Positions 1 through 6,373 of a DNA stretch of 14,374 nucleotides are shown one piece after another. Position 1 is the stretch's first letter. Every line of letters begins with the position of its first letter. The notes beneath the pieces were generated by a model. It worked only from the letters and a program-made list of their open reading frames with translations, made no database searches and was not told the origin of the DNA. Source of the stretch: Paludibacteraceae bacterium (lineage in GTDB: Bacteria; Bacteroidota; Bacteroidia; Bacteroidales; Paludibacteraceae); the NCBI GenBank assembly GCA_017960065.1, contig JAGCZK010000169.1:1-14374 (forward strand), written 5' to 3'. Position numbers and translations under genes: made by a program.

Positions 1-1843
1 CTACACCTTCAACCTGACCGCCTCGGCCGCCGACGGCGACTGCCCCTGCAACGGCATTGACACCCGGTTCAAACTGAGAATTGTTCCGGCCACGCTCCAC
101 TGGAGCGGACGCGGTTCGGTTTGGCACGCCGGCAGCTCGTGGGACGAAGGCGTTGCTCCGCTGGCCACCAGCACGGCCATCATCACGACAGGCGCTTCTT
201 CGTACCCGATGTTGCTCGACGAAGACGAATACCTGGTAATGGCAGGCATTCCCTTCCGCGACCAGAACTTTACGCTGACGCCCACCACCGGCAACATCCA
301 CTTCGAAAGCGGTGCCCGCATGGGACGCACCGACTTGCTCGACTACACCAGCGCCTCGTTCGAACTCGACGGGCTCAATACCCTGACCTGGTACAACCTG
401 TGCAACCCCTTGCACGACACCTACTCGGGCGACTACGCCTTTGGCCGTTTGAACCCGACCACCGAAATGCGGGTACACAACGTGGTTCCCGCCACGGGCG
501 AAGAAAGCGCTACCGTTGACTGGTCGATGCCGTTCAACAACACGACCGTACCGCTCGACGGCAAAGGATTCGGCCTGCGCATCGGCTCGCTCTACTACCC
601 CAACCTGACCGAAGACAACCTCGACTTGACGTCGCGCAGCACACCGTCCATTCAACCGGTACCCCTCGAGTTCCCGAAAACTTGGACGACCTACCTGCAC
701 TACGACGAATCGACCAAGGAACTCAGCGGCAATACCGAACGTCTGCCCAGCGGCGGACGCGACCTGAGCGGACGTTTCATCTATGAAAACGCCGACCACA
801 GCGTACCCGACGGCGATGTCGTCTATACCGTGACAATCCCGTCGAACGCTACAGACAACGGAGCTTATGTGCTGCTGCCCAACCCCTTCTTCGGTGAGTT
901 GGACTTGGATGTGTTCTTTGAAGCAAACAAAGACTTGATATACAACCAATTCTCGTTGATCAACGGACTCAAGCAACCCGTCTACGTCAACTACACATCA
1001 GCCGGCGACGGCAGTTACACCAGCGCCTCGGGAAGCCTCTCGCAACTGGCACCCCTGCAAGCCTTCTTTGTACAAGTCCAGGCCGACAAGCAAGGCCAAA
1101 GCATCCTCTTCACCAAACAGATGTCGGTAGTCAACCAAGCCACCACGCCACAGTTGCGCGCAGGCCGCGGAGAGAGCACGGTCTTCAAAGCATCGGTAAC
1201 CCGCAAGGGCTTCGGCAACACCGCCATGATGATTCTCCGCGACGGCAGCGACAACGAGTTCAGCTTGGATAAAGATGCCGAATTGCTGCGCTTTACGGGA
1301 TCGAAGGCTCCTGCCATCGCCTTTAAGGCACAACAACGCTTTGCCGACATCTGGACGGTTGGTGAGGCCCCGGAAATCATCCCCTTGGCTGTGTTCCCGA
1401 GTGCCAAGGACACCGTACGCATCGAGTTGACCGGCATTGACGGACTCGCTGCCGAAAGCGGCCACGACCTGTATTTCGTCGATACCAAGGAAAACGCCTC
1501 CATCCTGCTCGAAGACGACAGCTTTGCCTACACCTTCAGCAGCAACGGCGACAACGAGCTGAGCCGCTTCTTCATCCAGTATGCCCCCATCGGCACCGAA
1601 GTGGCGGAGACCAGTGCCTCGACCAACGACTTTATCCACCTCTACACCCAAGCCCATACGGCCTATATCCAAAGTGCCGAGGAGATTGCGAAGATTCAGG
1701 TGTTCAGCCTGGAAGGCCGCCTCATTGCCGAGAGCAAGGGCGAGACGGGCAACCGTGCCGTCATTTCGCTGCCGCGCCTGCCCATTGTGCTGATCAGCGT
1801 GCAAACGCCTTCGCAAACCAAAGTGTTCAAGGTCATGCAGTAA
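1..1843 (+). CDS. Large secreted surface protein with type IX secretion C-terminal sorting domain (5' end missing)
   Basis: The frame is open from the first full codon (base 2), so the gene begins outside the window; 613 residues are visible. The N-terminal visible part has a W-G...W...SW...G pattern followed by a hydrophobic strand and YP (around residues 34-70), the look of the short beta repeats found in large Bacteroidota adhesin-like proteins. The middle is beta-rich and unrecognised. The last 70 or so residues contain a strand, then KIQVFSLEGRLI, then a basic end KVFKVM(Q). That is the shape of the type A sorting domain of the type IX (Por) secretion system, which carries proteins across the outer membrane and is usually cleaved off on anchoring. 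I infer an exported or surface-bound protein; substrate or ligand is unknown. The gene stands alone on the right: an intrinsic terminator follows the TAA by about 20 bases. Confidence is good for secretion class, low for function. Confidence 0.8.
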   Translation, partial: YTFNLTASAADGDCPCNGIDTRFKLRIVPATLHWSGRGSVWHAGSSWDEGVAPLATSTAIITTGASSYPMLLDEDEYLVMAGIPFRDQNFTLTPTTGNIHFESGARMGRTDLLDYTSASFELDGLNTLTWYNLCNPLHDTYSGDYAFGRLNPTTEMRVHNVVPATGEESATVDWSMPFNNTTVPLDGKGFGLRIGSLYYPNLTEDNLDLTSRSTPSIQPVPLEFPKTWTTYLHYDESTKELSGNTERLPSGGRDLSGRFIYENADHSVPDGDVVYTVTIPSNATDNGAYVLLPNPFFGELDLDVFFEANKDLIYNQFSLINGLKQPVYVNYTSAGDGSYTSASGSLSQLAPLQAFFVQVQADKQGQSILFTKQMSVVNQATTPQLRAGRGESTVFKASVTRKGFGNTAMMILRDGSDNEFSLDKDAELLRFTGSKAPAIAFKAQQRFADIWTVGEAPEIIPLAVFPSAKDTVRIELTGIDGLAAESGHDLYFVDTKENASILLEDDSFAYTFSSNGDNELSRFFIQYAPIGTEVAETSASTNDFIHLYTQAHTAYIQSAEEIAKIQVFSLEGRLIAESKGETGNRAVISLPRLPIVLISVQTPSQTKVFKVMQ

Positions 1844-1860
1844 GCAGCGGCTGGATTCAT

Positions 1861-1900
1861 AAAAAAGCGTGCCGGATGTAAAATTCGGCACGTTTTTTTT
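1861..1900 (+). terminator. Intrinsic terminator of the surface-protein gene
   Basis: A 9-bp stem (1868-1876 with 1884-1892, core CGTGCCG/CGGCACG, one G-T pair) closes a 7-base loop and is followed by eight T residues (1893-1900). Six A residues precede the stem. Confidence 0.9.
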
Positions 1901-1923
1901 ACCCGTTTTTAAACGAAAAGAAT

Positions 1924-1931
1924 TATCTTTG
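1924..1931 (+). promoter_or_regulatory. Promoter -7 box for corA
   Basis: TATCTTTG matches the Bacteroidota -7 consensus TAnnTTTG exactly and lies between the upstream terminator and the corA leader. No clear TTTG -33 box was found at the usual spacing. Transcription from here would give a leader of about 110 bases before corA. Confidence 0.7.
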
Positions 1932-1959
1932 CACCACTTTAACAACAAAAACTGCATAA

Positions 1960-1998
1960 ATGGACGATTATCATCCGGAACAATTGGAAAACCAATAG
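1960..1998 (+). CDS. Possible 12-codon leader peptide upstream of corA
   Basis: ATG at 1960 opens a 12-codon frame (MDDYHPEQLENQ) ending at TAG 1996-1998. The G of the stop codon is the first base of the hairpin that follows. The frame is the same as corA (2050), and no other stop lies between. The ATG sits about 30 bases after the promoter box in an A-rich leader, a credible initiation setting. It may be a regulatory leader peptide, or the remains of a longer N-terminus cut by the TAG. The corA start at 2050 matches the family N-terminus as I know it, which favours the leader reading. Translation is not proven. Confidence 0.4.
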   Translation: MDDYHPEQLENQ

Positions 1999-2031
1999 GA
2001 TGAAGGGTCGCACGTAGCCATCCCTTCATCC
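1998..2031 (+). promoter_or_regulatory. Perfect 10-bp hairpin in the corA leader
   Basis: GGATGAAGGG (1998-2007) pairs perfectly with CCCTTCATCC (2022-2031) across a 14-base loop. There is no T-run after it, so it is not a simple intrinsic terminator. It lies between the stop codon of the short leader frame and the corA start, ending 18 bases before the ATG. A second tiny frame (MKGRT, 2000-2017) starts in the left arm and stops in the loop. A role in controlling corA expression is inferred from position only. Confidence 0.55.
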
Positions 2032-2049
2032 CAAACGAAGGGCTGTGCT

Positions 2050-2982
2050 ATGATTAAATTTCTGAAAAACGGCAAAGGTTTGATGCCGTGCGACAAATGG
2101 GAATCGAATTGCTGGGTCAATATCGTAACTCCCGATGCCTCTGACAAAGATTTTGTGGTCAACACCTTGGGAGCCCCCGAGGCCTTCTACGACGACATCG
2201 AAGACGTGGACGAACGACCGCGTATCGAGGTGGAAGACGGCTGGTGCTTCGTGCTGATGCGTATTCCGTACAAAGACAGCAGCGCCGTGGCCTCCGCCCC
2301 CTTCTCGACCGTGCCGTTGGGTATCATCTTCAAAGACGACGTGTTTATCTCGGTCTGCTTCTACGAAAACGACATGATTCCCGACTTTGAGCAATACACC
2401 CGCCGCAAGGACATCGTGCGCGAAGACAACGTCAACTTCACCTTCCGCCTGCTCCTGTCGGCCAGCGTGTGGTTTTTGAAATACCTGAAACAGATCAACA
2501 TCCAAACCAAAGTGGCCGAACGCCACCTGGCCGATACGGTCCGCAACGAAGAGCTGCAACACTTGCTGCGACTCGAAAAGAGTTTGCTCTTCTTCAACAC
2601 CTCGCTCCGCGGCAACGACATTGTGGTGCACCGCCTCAAGAACCTGCGCGGCATCAAGGACCTGTACGATCCCGAACTGGTCGAAGACGTGGAGATCGAA
2701 TCGAAACAGGCACTCGAAACGACAAACATCTACAGCGACATCCTCGAGAGTACCAAGGAGACGTACACTTCGGTGATCTCCAACAACTTGAACAGTGTCA
2801 TGAAGCGCCTGACGACCATCAACGTGGTCTTGATGATGCCCACCTTGATCGCCAGTTTCTTTGGCATGAACCTCGAGCAAGGCACCACCATCTTCAACTG
2901 GACATTTGCCACGGTGGCCTGCATCTCGCTGCTGATTACGGTGGTCACCGCCCTCATCTTTGTGCGCAAGCATTGGTTCTGA
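2050..2982 (+). CDS. corA: CorA family divalent-cation (Mg2+) channel
   Basis: CorA proteins form inner-membrane homopentamers that let Mg2+ (also Co2+, Ni2+) into the cell. The 310-residue product has the family layout: a long cytoplasmic N-terminal domain, a long helical stalk (about 130-250), then two membrane helices at the extreme C-terminus (about 255-271 and 285-305) and a short basic tail (RKHWF). The signature GMN is at residues 272-274, directly after the first membrane helix. The residue before GMN is Phe, where the usual motif has Tyr (YGMN). Conserved pieces such as DERPR, WFLKYLKQIN and DPELVEDVEIE agree with Bacteroidales CorA proteins as I remember them. The start at 2050 is the only in-frame ATG after the upstream TAG and fits the family N-terminus. 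The gene appears monocistronic and ends at the terminator shared with the convergent mutase gene. Confidence 0.93.
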   Translation: MIKFLKNGKGLMPCDKWESNCWVNIVTPDASDKDFVVNTLGAPEAFYDDIEDVDERPRIEVEDGWCFVLMRIPYKDSSAVASAPFSTVPLGIIFKDDVFISVCFYENDMIPDFEQYTRRKDIVREDNVNFTFRLLLSASVWFLKYLKQINIQTKVAERHLADTVRNEELQHLLRLEKSLLFFNTSLRGNDIVVHRLKNLRGIKDLYDPELVEDVEIESKQALETTNIYSDILESTKETYTSVISNNLNSVMKRLTTINVVLMMPTLIASFFGMNLEQGTTIFNWTFATVACISLLITVVTALIFVRKHWF

Positions 2983-3002
2983 CGCCCCGCACCATACGAC
3001 AC

Positions 3003-3032
3003 AAAAAAAAGACCCTCGCGGGTCTTTTTTTT
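3003..3032. terminator. Bidirectional terminator between corA and the phosphohexomutase gene
   Basis: A perfect inverted repeat: eight A, GACCC, loop TCGC, GGGTC, eight T. Because the arms end in A8 and T8, the hairpin with a T-tract is formed on either strand. It therefore serves corA (plus) and the convergent mutase gene (minus), whose stop codons lie about 20 bases away on each side. Confidence 0.92.
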
Positions 3033-3053
3033 ATGCGGTTAGCAGGCGCGGCA

Positions 3054-4799
3054 TCAATCCAGTCCCAACGACTTTTTGACGGCGGCCACTTTGGCCTCGG
3101 CCTCGGCATTGACTTTGTCGAAGTCGGCTTTCGATTTCAACGGCAGCTGCACTTCGATGTAGAATTTGATTTTGGGCTCGGTACCCGAAGGGCGAACCGA
3201 CACCTTGGTGCCGTCTTCGGCGAAGTATTGGAGCACGTTGGCCGTTTCGGGCATTTCGAGGCTGCTGGTCTCGCCCGATACCAGGTCGATCATCCGCAAG
3301 GAGTCGTAATCCTTGATGGTAATGACTTTGGAACCGGCCAGTTCTTTGGGCGGCATGCTGCGGAACTGCATCATCATCTTCTTGATTTCTTCGGCACCCG
3401 ACTTGCCTTGCTTAACGACCGAAATGCCTTTCTCTTTCGAGAAACCGAATTCCATGTAGATGTCTTGCAACAGGTCGTAGAGCGATTTGCCCTGGTCTTT
3501 GGCCCAAGCGGCGATTTCGGCAATCATGACGCAGGCCGACACGGCATCCTTGTCGCGAACGAAATCCTCGCAGAGGAAGCCGTAGCTCTCTTCGCCACCG
3601 CCGATGTACTGCATGCTGCCTTCGTTGTCGCGCATGACGGCGGCGATCCATTTGAATCCGGTGTAGCAGTCGAAATAGGGCACGTTGAACTTGTTGGCCA
3701 TCTTGGCCATCATTTCGGTGGTCACAATGGTTTTAACGATGTATTGCTTGCCATTGAGGCGGCCCAGTTCCGACCAGCGGCGCAACAGGTAGTAGGTGAA
3801 CATCATGGCGGTTTGGTTACCGTTGCACAAGATCCACTCGCCCTTGTCGTTCTTGATGGCGATACCCATGCGATCGGCATCGGGGTCGGAGGCCATTACC
3901 ATGTCGGCGTTGACGGCCTTGGCTTTTTCCACGGCCATCTGCAGGGCGGCGGGTTCTTCGGGGTTGGGCGACTTCACGGTCGGGAAATCTCCGGTCAGCA
4001 CGTTTTGCTCGGGTACGTCGACGATGTTCTCGAAACCGTACATCTTGAGTGCACGCGGAATGAGGGTGGCACCGGTACCGTGAATCGGGGTATAGACAAT
4101 TTTCATGTCCTTGTTGCGCTTAATGCTGTCGGGCGACAGGGTCAGCTTGCTGATTTTCTCCAAGAAGGGGGCATCGACGTTTTCGCCGATGATTTCAATC
4201 AACTCGGGTTTGCCTTGGAAACGGATATCCGACACTTTCTTGATTTTGCCCACTTCGGCGATGATGCTGGTATCGTGCGGAGCGATCACCTGCGCACCGT
4301 CTTCCCAATAGGCCTTGTAACCGTTATATTCCTTGGGGTTGTGGCTGGCGGTTACGACGATACCGCTCTGGCATTTGAGGTAACGGATGGCAAAGGAGAT
4401 TTCGGGGGTCGGACGCAAGGCCTCGAACAGATAGACCTTGATGCCGTTGGCCGAAAAGATGTTGGCGGCCGTTTCGGCAAACAGGCGGCTGTTGTTGCGG
4501 CAGTCGTGGCCGACCACTACGCTGATGGGCTTGTTGCCGAATTCTTTTTTGAGGTAGTTGGCCAGGCCCTGTGTGGCCGAGCCGACGGTATAGATATTCA
4601 TCCGGTTGGTGCCTACGCCCATGATGCCGCGCAAGCCGCCGGTACCAAATTCGAGGTCTTTGTAGAAGGATTCGACCAAATCGGTGGTATCGGCATTGTC
4701 GAGCATCGCCTGCACCTGTTTTTTGGTTTCGGCGTCGTATTCTCCATCGATCCAGATTTGTGCTTTGCGACGTACGTCGGCGAGTAAATTGTTTTCCAT
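3054..4799 (-). CDS. Alpha-D-phosphohexomutase (phosphoglucomutase/phosphomannomutase, PGM2-like)
   Basis: This cytoplasmic enzyme interconverts hexose 1- and 6-phosphates through a phosphoserine and a bound Mg2+. All four active-site loops are present in the 581-residue product: TASHNP at 150-155 (Ser152 the phosphorylated residue), the metal loop DPDADR at 305-310, the sugar-recognition loop GEESYG at 402-407 and the phosphate-binding RPSGTEPK at 536-543. The length fits the longer PGM2-like branch rather than short phosphoglucosamine mutases. Substrate preference (glucose, mannose, pentose) cannot be decided from sequence, so no symbol is given. The frame extends 27 codons further upstream to 4880, but that stretch covers the promoter box and has no family resemblance; MENNLLADV at 4799 is the better start. 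The gene is alone, convergent with corA and divergent from the AT-rich island. Confidence 0.93.
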   Translation of the reverse strand: MENNLLADVRRKAQIWIDGEYDAETKKQVQAMLDNADTTDLVESFYKDLEFGTGGLRGIMGVGTNRMNIYTVGSATQGLANYLKKEFGNKPISVVVGHDCRNNSRLFAETAANIFSANGIKVYLFEALRPTPEISFAIRYLKCQSGIVVTASHNPKEYNGYKAYWEDGAQVIAPHDTSIIAEVGKIKKVSDIRFQGKPELIEIIGENVDAPFLEKISKLTLSPDSIKRNKDMKIVYTPIHGTGATLIPRALKMYGFENIVDVPEQNVLTGDFPTVKSPNPEEPAALQMAVEKAKAVNADMVMASDPDADRMGIAIKNDKGEWILCNGNQTAMMFTYYLLRRWSELGRLNGKQYIVKTIVTTEMMAKMANKFNVPYFDCYTGFKWIAAVMRDNEGSMQYIGGGEESYGFLCEDFVRDKDAVSACVMIAEIAAWAKDQGKSLYDLLQDIYMEFGFSKEKGISVVKQGKSGAEEIKKMMMQFRSMPPKELAGSKVITIKDYDSLRMIDLVSGETSSLEMPETANVLQYFAEDGTKVSVRPSGTEPKIKFYIEVQLPLKSKADFDKVNAEAEAKVAAVKKSLGLD

Positions 4800-4822
4800 A
4801 TTGTTATCGTTTAATTGCACCG

Positions 4823-4830
4823 CAAAAATA
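4823..4830 (-). promoter_or_regulatory. Promoter -7 box for the phosphohexomutase gene
   Basis: Read on the minus strand this is TATTTTTG, a match to TAnnTTTG, lying 23 bases before the chosen ATG (4799). A ten-base A-tract lies just upstream of it. Its position argues against the longer 4880 start, which would place the promoter inside the coding region. Confidence 0.6.
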
Positions 4831-4919
4831 AGTTTTTTTTTTGTTAAGCAGCGCATCCCAAAACAAGATTTTCTTGACAAAACAAATGCGTAAAACAGAT
4901 TTTTGCTAACTTTACCCGT

Positions 4920-4956
4920 GTTCGGCGTAGCGAGGACGCTACGCCGAACCGGGGGG
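4920..4956 (+). repeat. Palindromic repeat copy 1 (core GTAGCGAGGACGC) with G-tract
   Basis: Bases 4920-4932 pair perfectly with 4937-4949 (13 bp, loop AGGA), followed by C and six G (4950-4956). From 4927 to 4956 it matches the reverse complement of copy 2 (5432-5461) at 27 of 30 positions. It sits at the left edge of the AT-rich island. There is no T-run, so it is not a terminator. The form resembles REP or MITE-like elements; no transposase is encoded nearby. Confidence 0.85.
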
Positions 4957-5015
4957 AATCATATCCTCAGGAAATAGAACTACTTAAAGATTTAGTGAAA
5001 ACAACTTATAATTAA
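4957..5015 (+). pseudogene. Possible 3' tail of a lost gene
   Basis: Directly after the repeat, a frame with no start codon reads SYPQEIELLKDLVKTTYN (4959-5012) and stops at TAA 5013-5015. Its composition (charged, Leu/Lys-rich, AT-rich codons) looks like the C-terminus of a real protein rather than random spacer, and it ends 41 bases before the next start codon, an operon-like gap. It could equally be chance, since it is only 18 codons. Confidence 0.22.
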
Positions 5016-5056
5016 TCAGCGACTTTTACAAAAGAAGGTAATTATTGGAGGTTATT

Positions 5057-5422
5057 ATGGTAACAAAATTGAAAGATAGCAAAGAATATGTAGAATATAT
5101 TAAAAAATCAGTAAAAACGACTTTCCCAAAATGGAAAGAATTGTTTAGTGGGAATGAAGATGCCAATGGACGATTTGGAGTTATTTATGTGTATAATAAA
5201 ATTGAAATAGAATTTGTACAAGATAGAGGAGGATTAGAATTGGTGCTATCAAAGAATAATAAAGAACCTATTAACTTCTCATGGGAAGACATTAAACAAG
5301 GGATACTAAAAGAGATTCCGGATCAAGATCATAAGTGGTTTTGCTCAACTTGTACAGAATTGATAGATTTCTATATAAACTTTTTGAAAGATAACATGGA
5401 TAAATTTGTGTTTGAAGAATAG
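5057..5422 (+). CDS. Small acidic protein of unknown function (possible immunity-type protein)
   Basis: The product has 121 residues and I do not recognise the family. It is predicted soluble, with no signal peptide or membrane helix, acidic at the C-terminus, with a likely helix-strand-strand-helix order: an N-terminal helix (3-25), two beta strands around 40-70 (GVIYVYNKIEIEF, then LELVLS), and C-terminal helices (75-121). Small soluble acidic proteins of this shape in AT-rich islands are often immunity proteins for secreted toxins; that is inference only. The start is ATG 5057, preceded at five bases by TTGGAGG, an unusually good Shine-Dalgarno sequence for Bacteroidota. A TTG at 5045 is in frame but lies inside that site. 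Codons are AT-rich unlike the flanking genes. The gene is bracketed by inverted copies of the palindromic repeat. Confidence 0.65.
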   Translation: MVTKLKDSKEYVEYIKKSVKTTFPKWKELFSGNEDANGRFGVIYVYNKIEIEFVQDRGGLELVLSKNNKEPINFSWEDIKQGILKEIPDQDHKWFCSTCTELIDFYINFLKDNMDKFVFEE

Positions 5423-5431
5423 TTGTGTACG

Positions 5432-5466
5432 CCCCCCCGTTCGGCATCGCGTCCTCGCTACATCGG
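5432..5466 (-). repeat. Palindromic repeat copy 2, inverted relative to copy 1
   Basis: Seven C (5432-5438), then GTTCGGC, then the core GCGTCCTCGCTAC at 5449-5461. On the minus strand it reads like copy 1, matching 27 of 30 positions including the GCCGAAC arm and the G-tract. The stem is imperfect here because two bases changed. It begins nine bases after the stop codon of the preceding gene and runs into the frame of the next. A small extra hairpin (GTAGG/CCTAC, 5474-5486) lies just to the right. Confidence 0.8.
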
Positions 5467-5508
5467 ATTAACAGTAGGCTTCCTACCTGCGAAAAGAATA
5501 ATAAAGGA

Positions 5509-5676
5509 ATGATTGAAGGTTGTGAGAAGATAATAAACTGGTTGGCTTCATATGTAGATAAAAAAGGCAATGACATAAATGAAAATAGTATCTATTCAAT
5601 CTACAAGATAGAACCCATAGATGGTGAGTATCAAAACATTTATATCGAAATAAAGCAAAAAGAAAGTAGCGAATGA
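5509..5676 (+). CDS. Short protein of unknown function, probably truncated
   Basis: A 55-residue product from ATG 5509: MIEGCEKIINWLA..., then a strand-rich end with IDGEYQNIYIEI. No family is recognised. The same frame stays open back to a GTG at 5425, but codons 3 to about 19 of that longer version are encoded by the palindromic repeat and its flank. The repeat therefore seems to have replaced the original 5' part of the gene. AAAGGA lies close before ATG 5509 but only one base away, so initiation there is uncertain. The stop codon overlaps the next gene's start (ATGA), suggesting the two were an operon with coupled translation. It is either a small gene or the 3' remnant of a larger one; I favour the remnant. 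Confidence 0.45.
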   Translation: MIEGCEKIINWLASYVDKKGNDINENSIYSIYKIEPIDGEYQNIYIEIKQKESSE

Positions 5677-6110
5677 AAAAAGCAGTATATGTATATACAT
5701 TAGTGTCTTGTTTGACGATTGCATGTTCCTTACTAGGAAATACGATTAATACGTCCTATATTGGATTATGTTCACCAGGAATCCTAGCTACTTTCATACT
5801 ATTATTCTTCATATTAAAAGCATTAACCATCAAGAGAATAGTACTAACAAGTATCTTTTTACTAATGTTTCTGGAAATAAATTTCTGGCTTGTACCAACG
5901 GTCGTAATGTTTGGCAGTTTTAAAGAATGCTCGTATTTAGAAGGTATGTTTTTTAGGGGGGCAGCCAATTTAAATGTCTTCGGTTATGATTCTCCCATAT
6001 GGAGCGTTATAATAAATTGGTTGTTATTGATAGAGAAACTAATTTTCATTGCCTATTTAATCATTCAATATAAAAAGCTACCCAAAGCAAAAGGAGCTGC
6101 TGACATCTGA
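5673..6110 (+). CDS. Small multi-spanning membrane protein of unknown function
   Basis: The product has 145 residues and is strongly hydrophobic, with about four membrane helices: roughly 5-24, 33-52, 56-78 and 108-132. A polar loop between helices 3 and 4 carries the only long soluble stretch (FGSFKEC through GYDSP), and the C-terminus is short and basic (QYKKLPKAKGAADI). No family is recognised and no catalytic motif is visible. The ATG overlaps the stop codon of the preceding short gene by ATGA, so translation is probably coupled. Codon use is AT-rich like the rest of the island. In such settings small four-helix proteins may be immunity proteins to membrane-acting toxins or simply orphan cargo; nothing in the sequence decides this. 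Confidence 0.65.
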   Translation: MKKAVYVYTLVSCLTIACSLLGNTINTSYIGLCSPGILATFILLFFILKALTIKRIVLTSIFLLMFLEINFWLVPTVVMFGSFKECSYLEGMFFRGAANLNVFGYDSPIWSVIINWLLLIEKLIFIAYLIIQYKKLPKAKGAADI

Positions 6111-6187
6111 TTAAGATTAACCAGTTACTCCATTGACTTGGTCGCAATAACAGCAATTTGAATTCAAACAATTTTATCACTGATACC

Positions 6188-6271
6188 ATGAAAACATCCA
6201 ACATCCTGATGCCGGGCATTCTTGCCTTGATGTTCTTAACCGCCTGCCAAAAAGAGGAACCGATGGCGTAG
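6188..6271 (+). pseudogene. Truncated lipoprotein gene (signal peptide and lipobox only)
   Basis: ATG 6188 opens a 27-codon frame with a typical Bacteroidota lipoprotein signal: MKTS, a hydrophobic stretch, then lipobox LTAC at residues 17-20 followed by QKEEP. The frame ends at TAG 6269-6271, which lies inside palindromic repeat copy 3. No continuation of a lipoprotein was found in any frame before the ilvD promoter. The gene is therefore a head without a body, cut at the repeat. Translation of a tiny lipopeptide remains possible. Confidence 0.65.
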
Positions 6272-6283
6272 CGAGGACGCTAC
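6268..6283 (+). repeat. Palindromic repeat copy 3
   Basis: GTAGCG, loop AGGA, CGCTAC: identical over these 16 bases to 4927-4942 of copy 1, in the same orientation, then diverging. The longer arm and the G-tract of copies 1 and 2 are missing. It contains the stop codon of the truncated lipoprotein frame. Confidence 0.75.
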
Positions 6284-6373
6284 ATTGCAGTAAATAGCAA
6301 ACCTCCAGACAACAACCGTTACATTGGGCAAAATCATTTGAAAGGGGATAACACGAAAAACAGAAAACTTTCG

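Noticed and set aside
2469..4787. 772-codon open frame on the plus strand across corA and the mutase gene
   Set aside because: It is antisense to the mutase and out of frame with corA, with no family motifs; both true genes have complete active-site motifs.
4800..4880. Upstream extension of the mutase gene to an ATG at 4880
   Set aside because: The extra 27 codons contain the promoter box and an A-tract and have no family similarity; the start at 4799 fits better.
4920..4956. Repeat copy 1 as an intrinsic terminator
   Set aside because: The hairpin is strong but followed by G-rich sequence with no T-tract, and no gene ends just upstream on either strand.
5045..5056. TTG start for the small island gene
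   Set aside because: The TTG overlaps the Shine-Dalgarno sequence TTGGAGG that serves ATG 5057.
4920..6283. CRISPR array
   Set aside because: Only three repeat copies, hundreds of bases apart, in mixed orientation, with genes rather than spacers between them and no cas genes.
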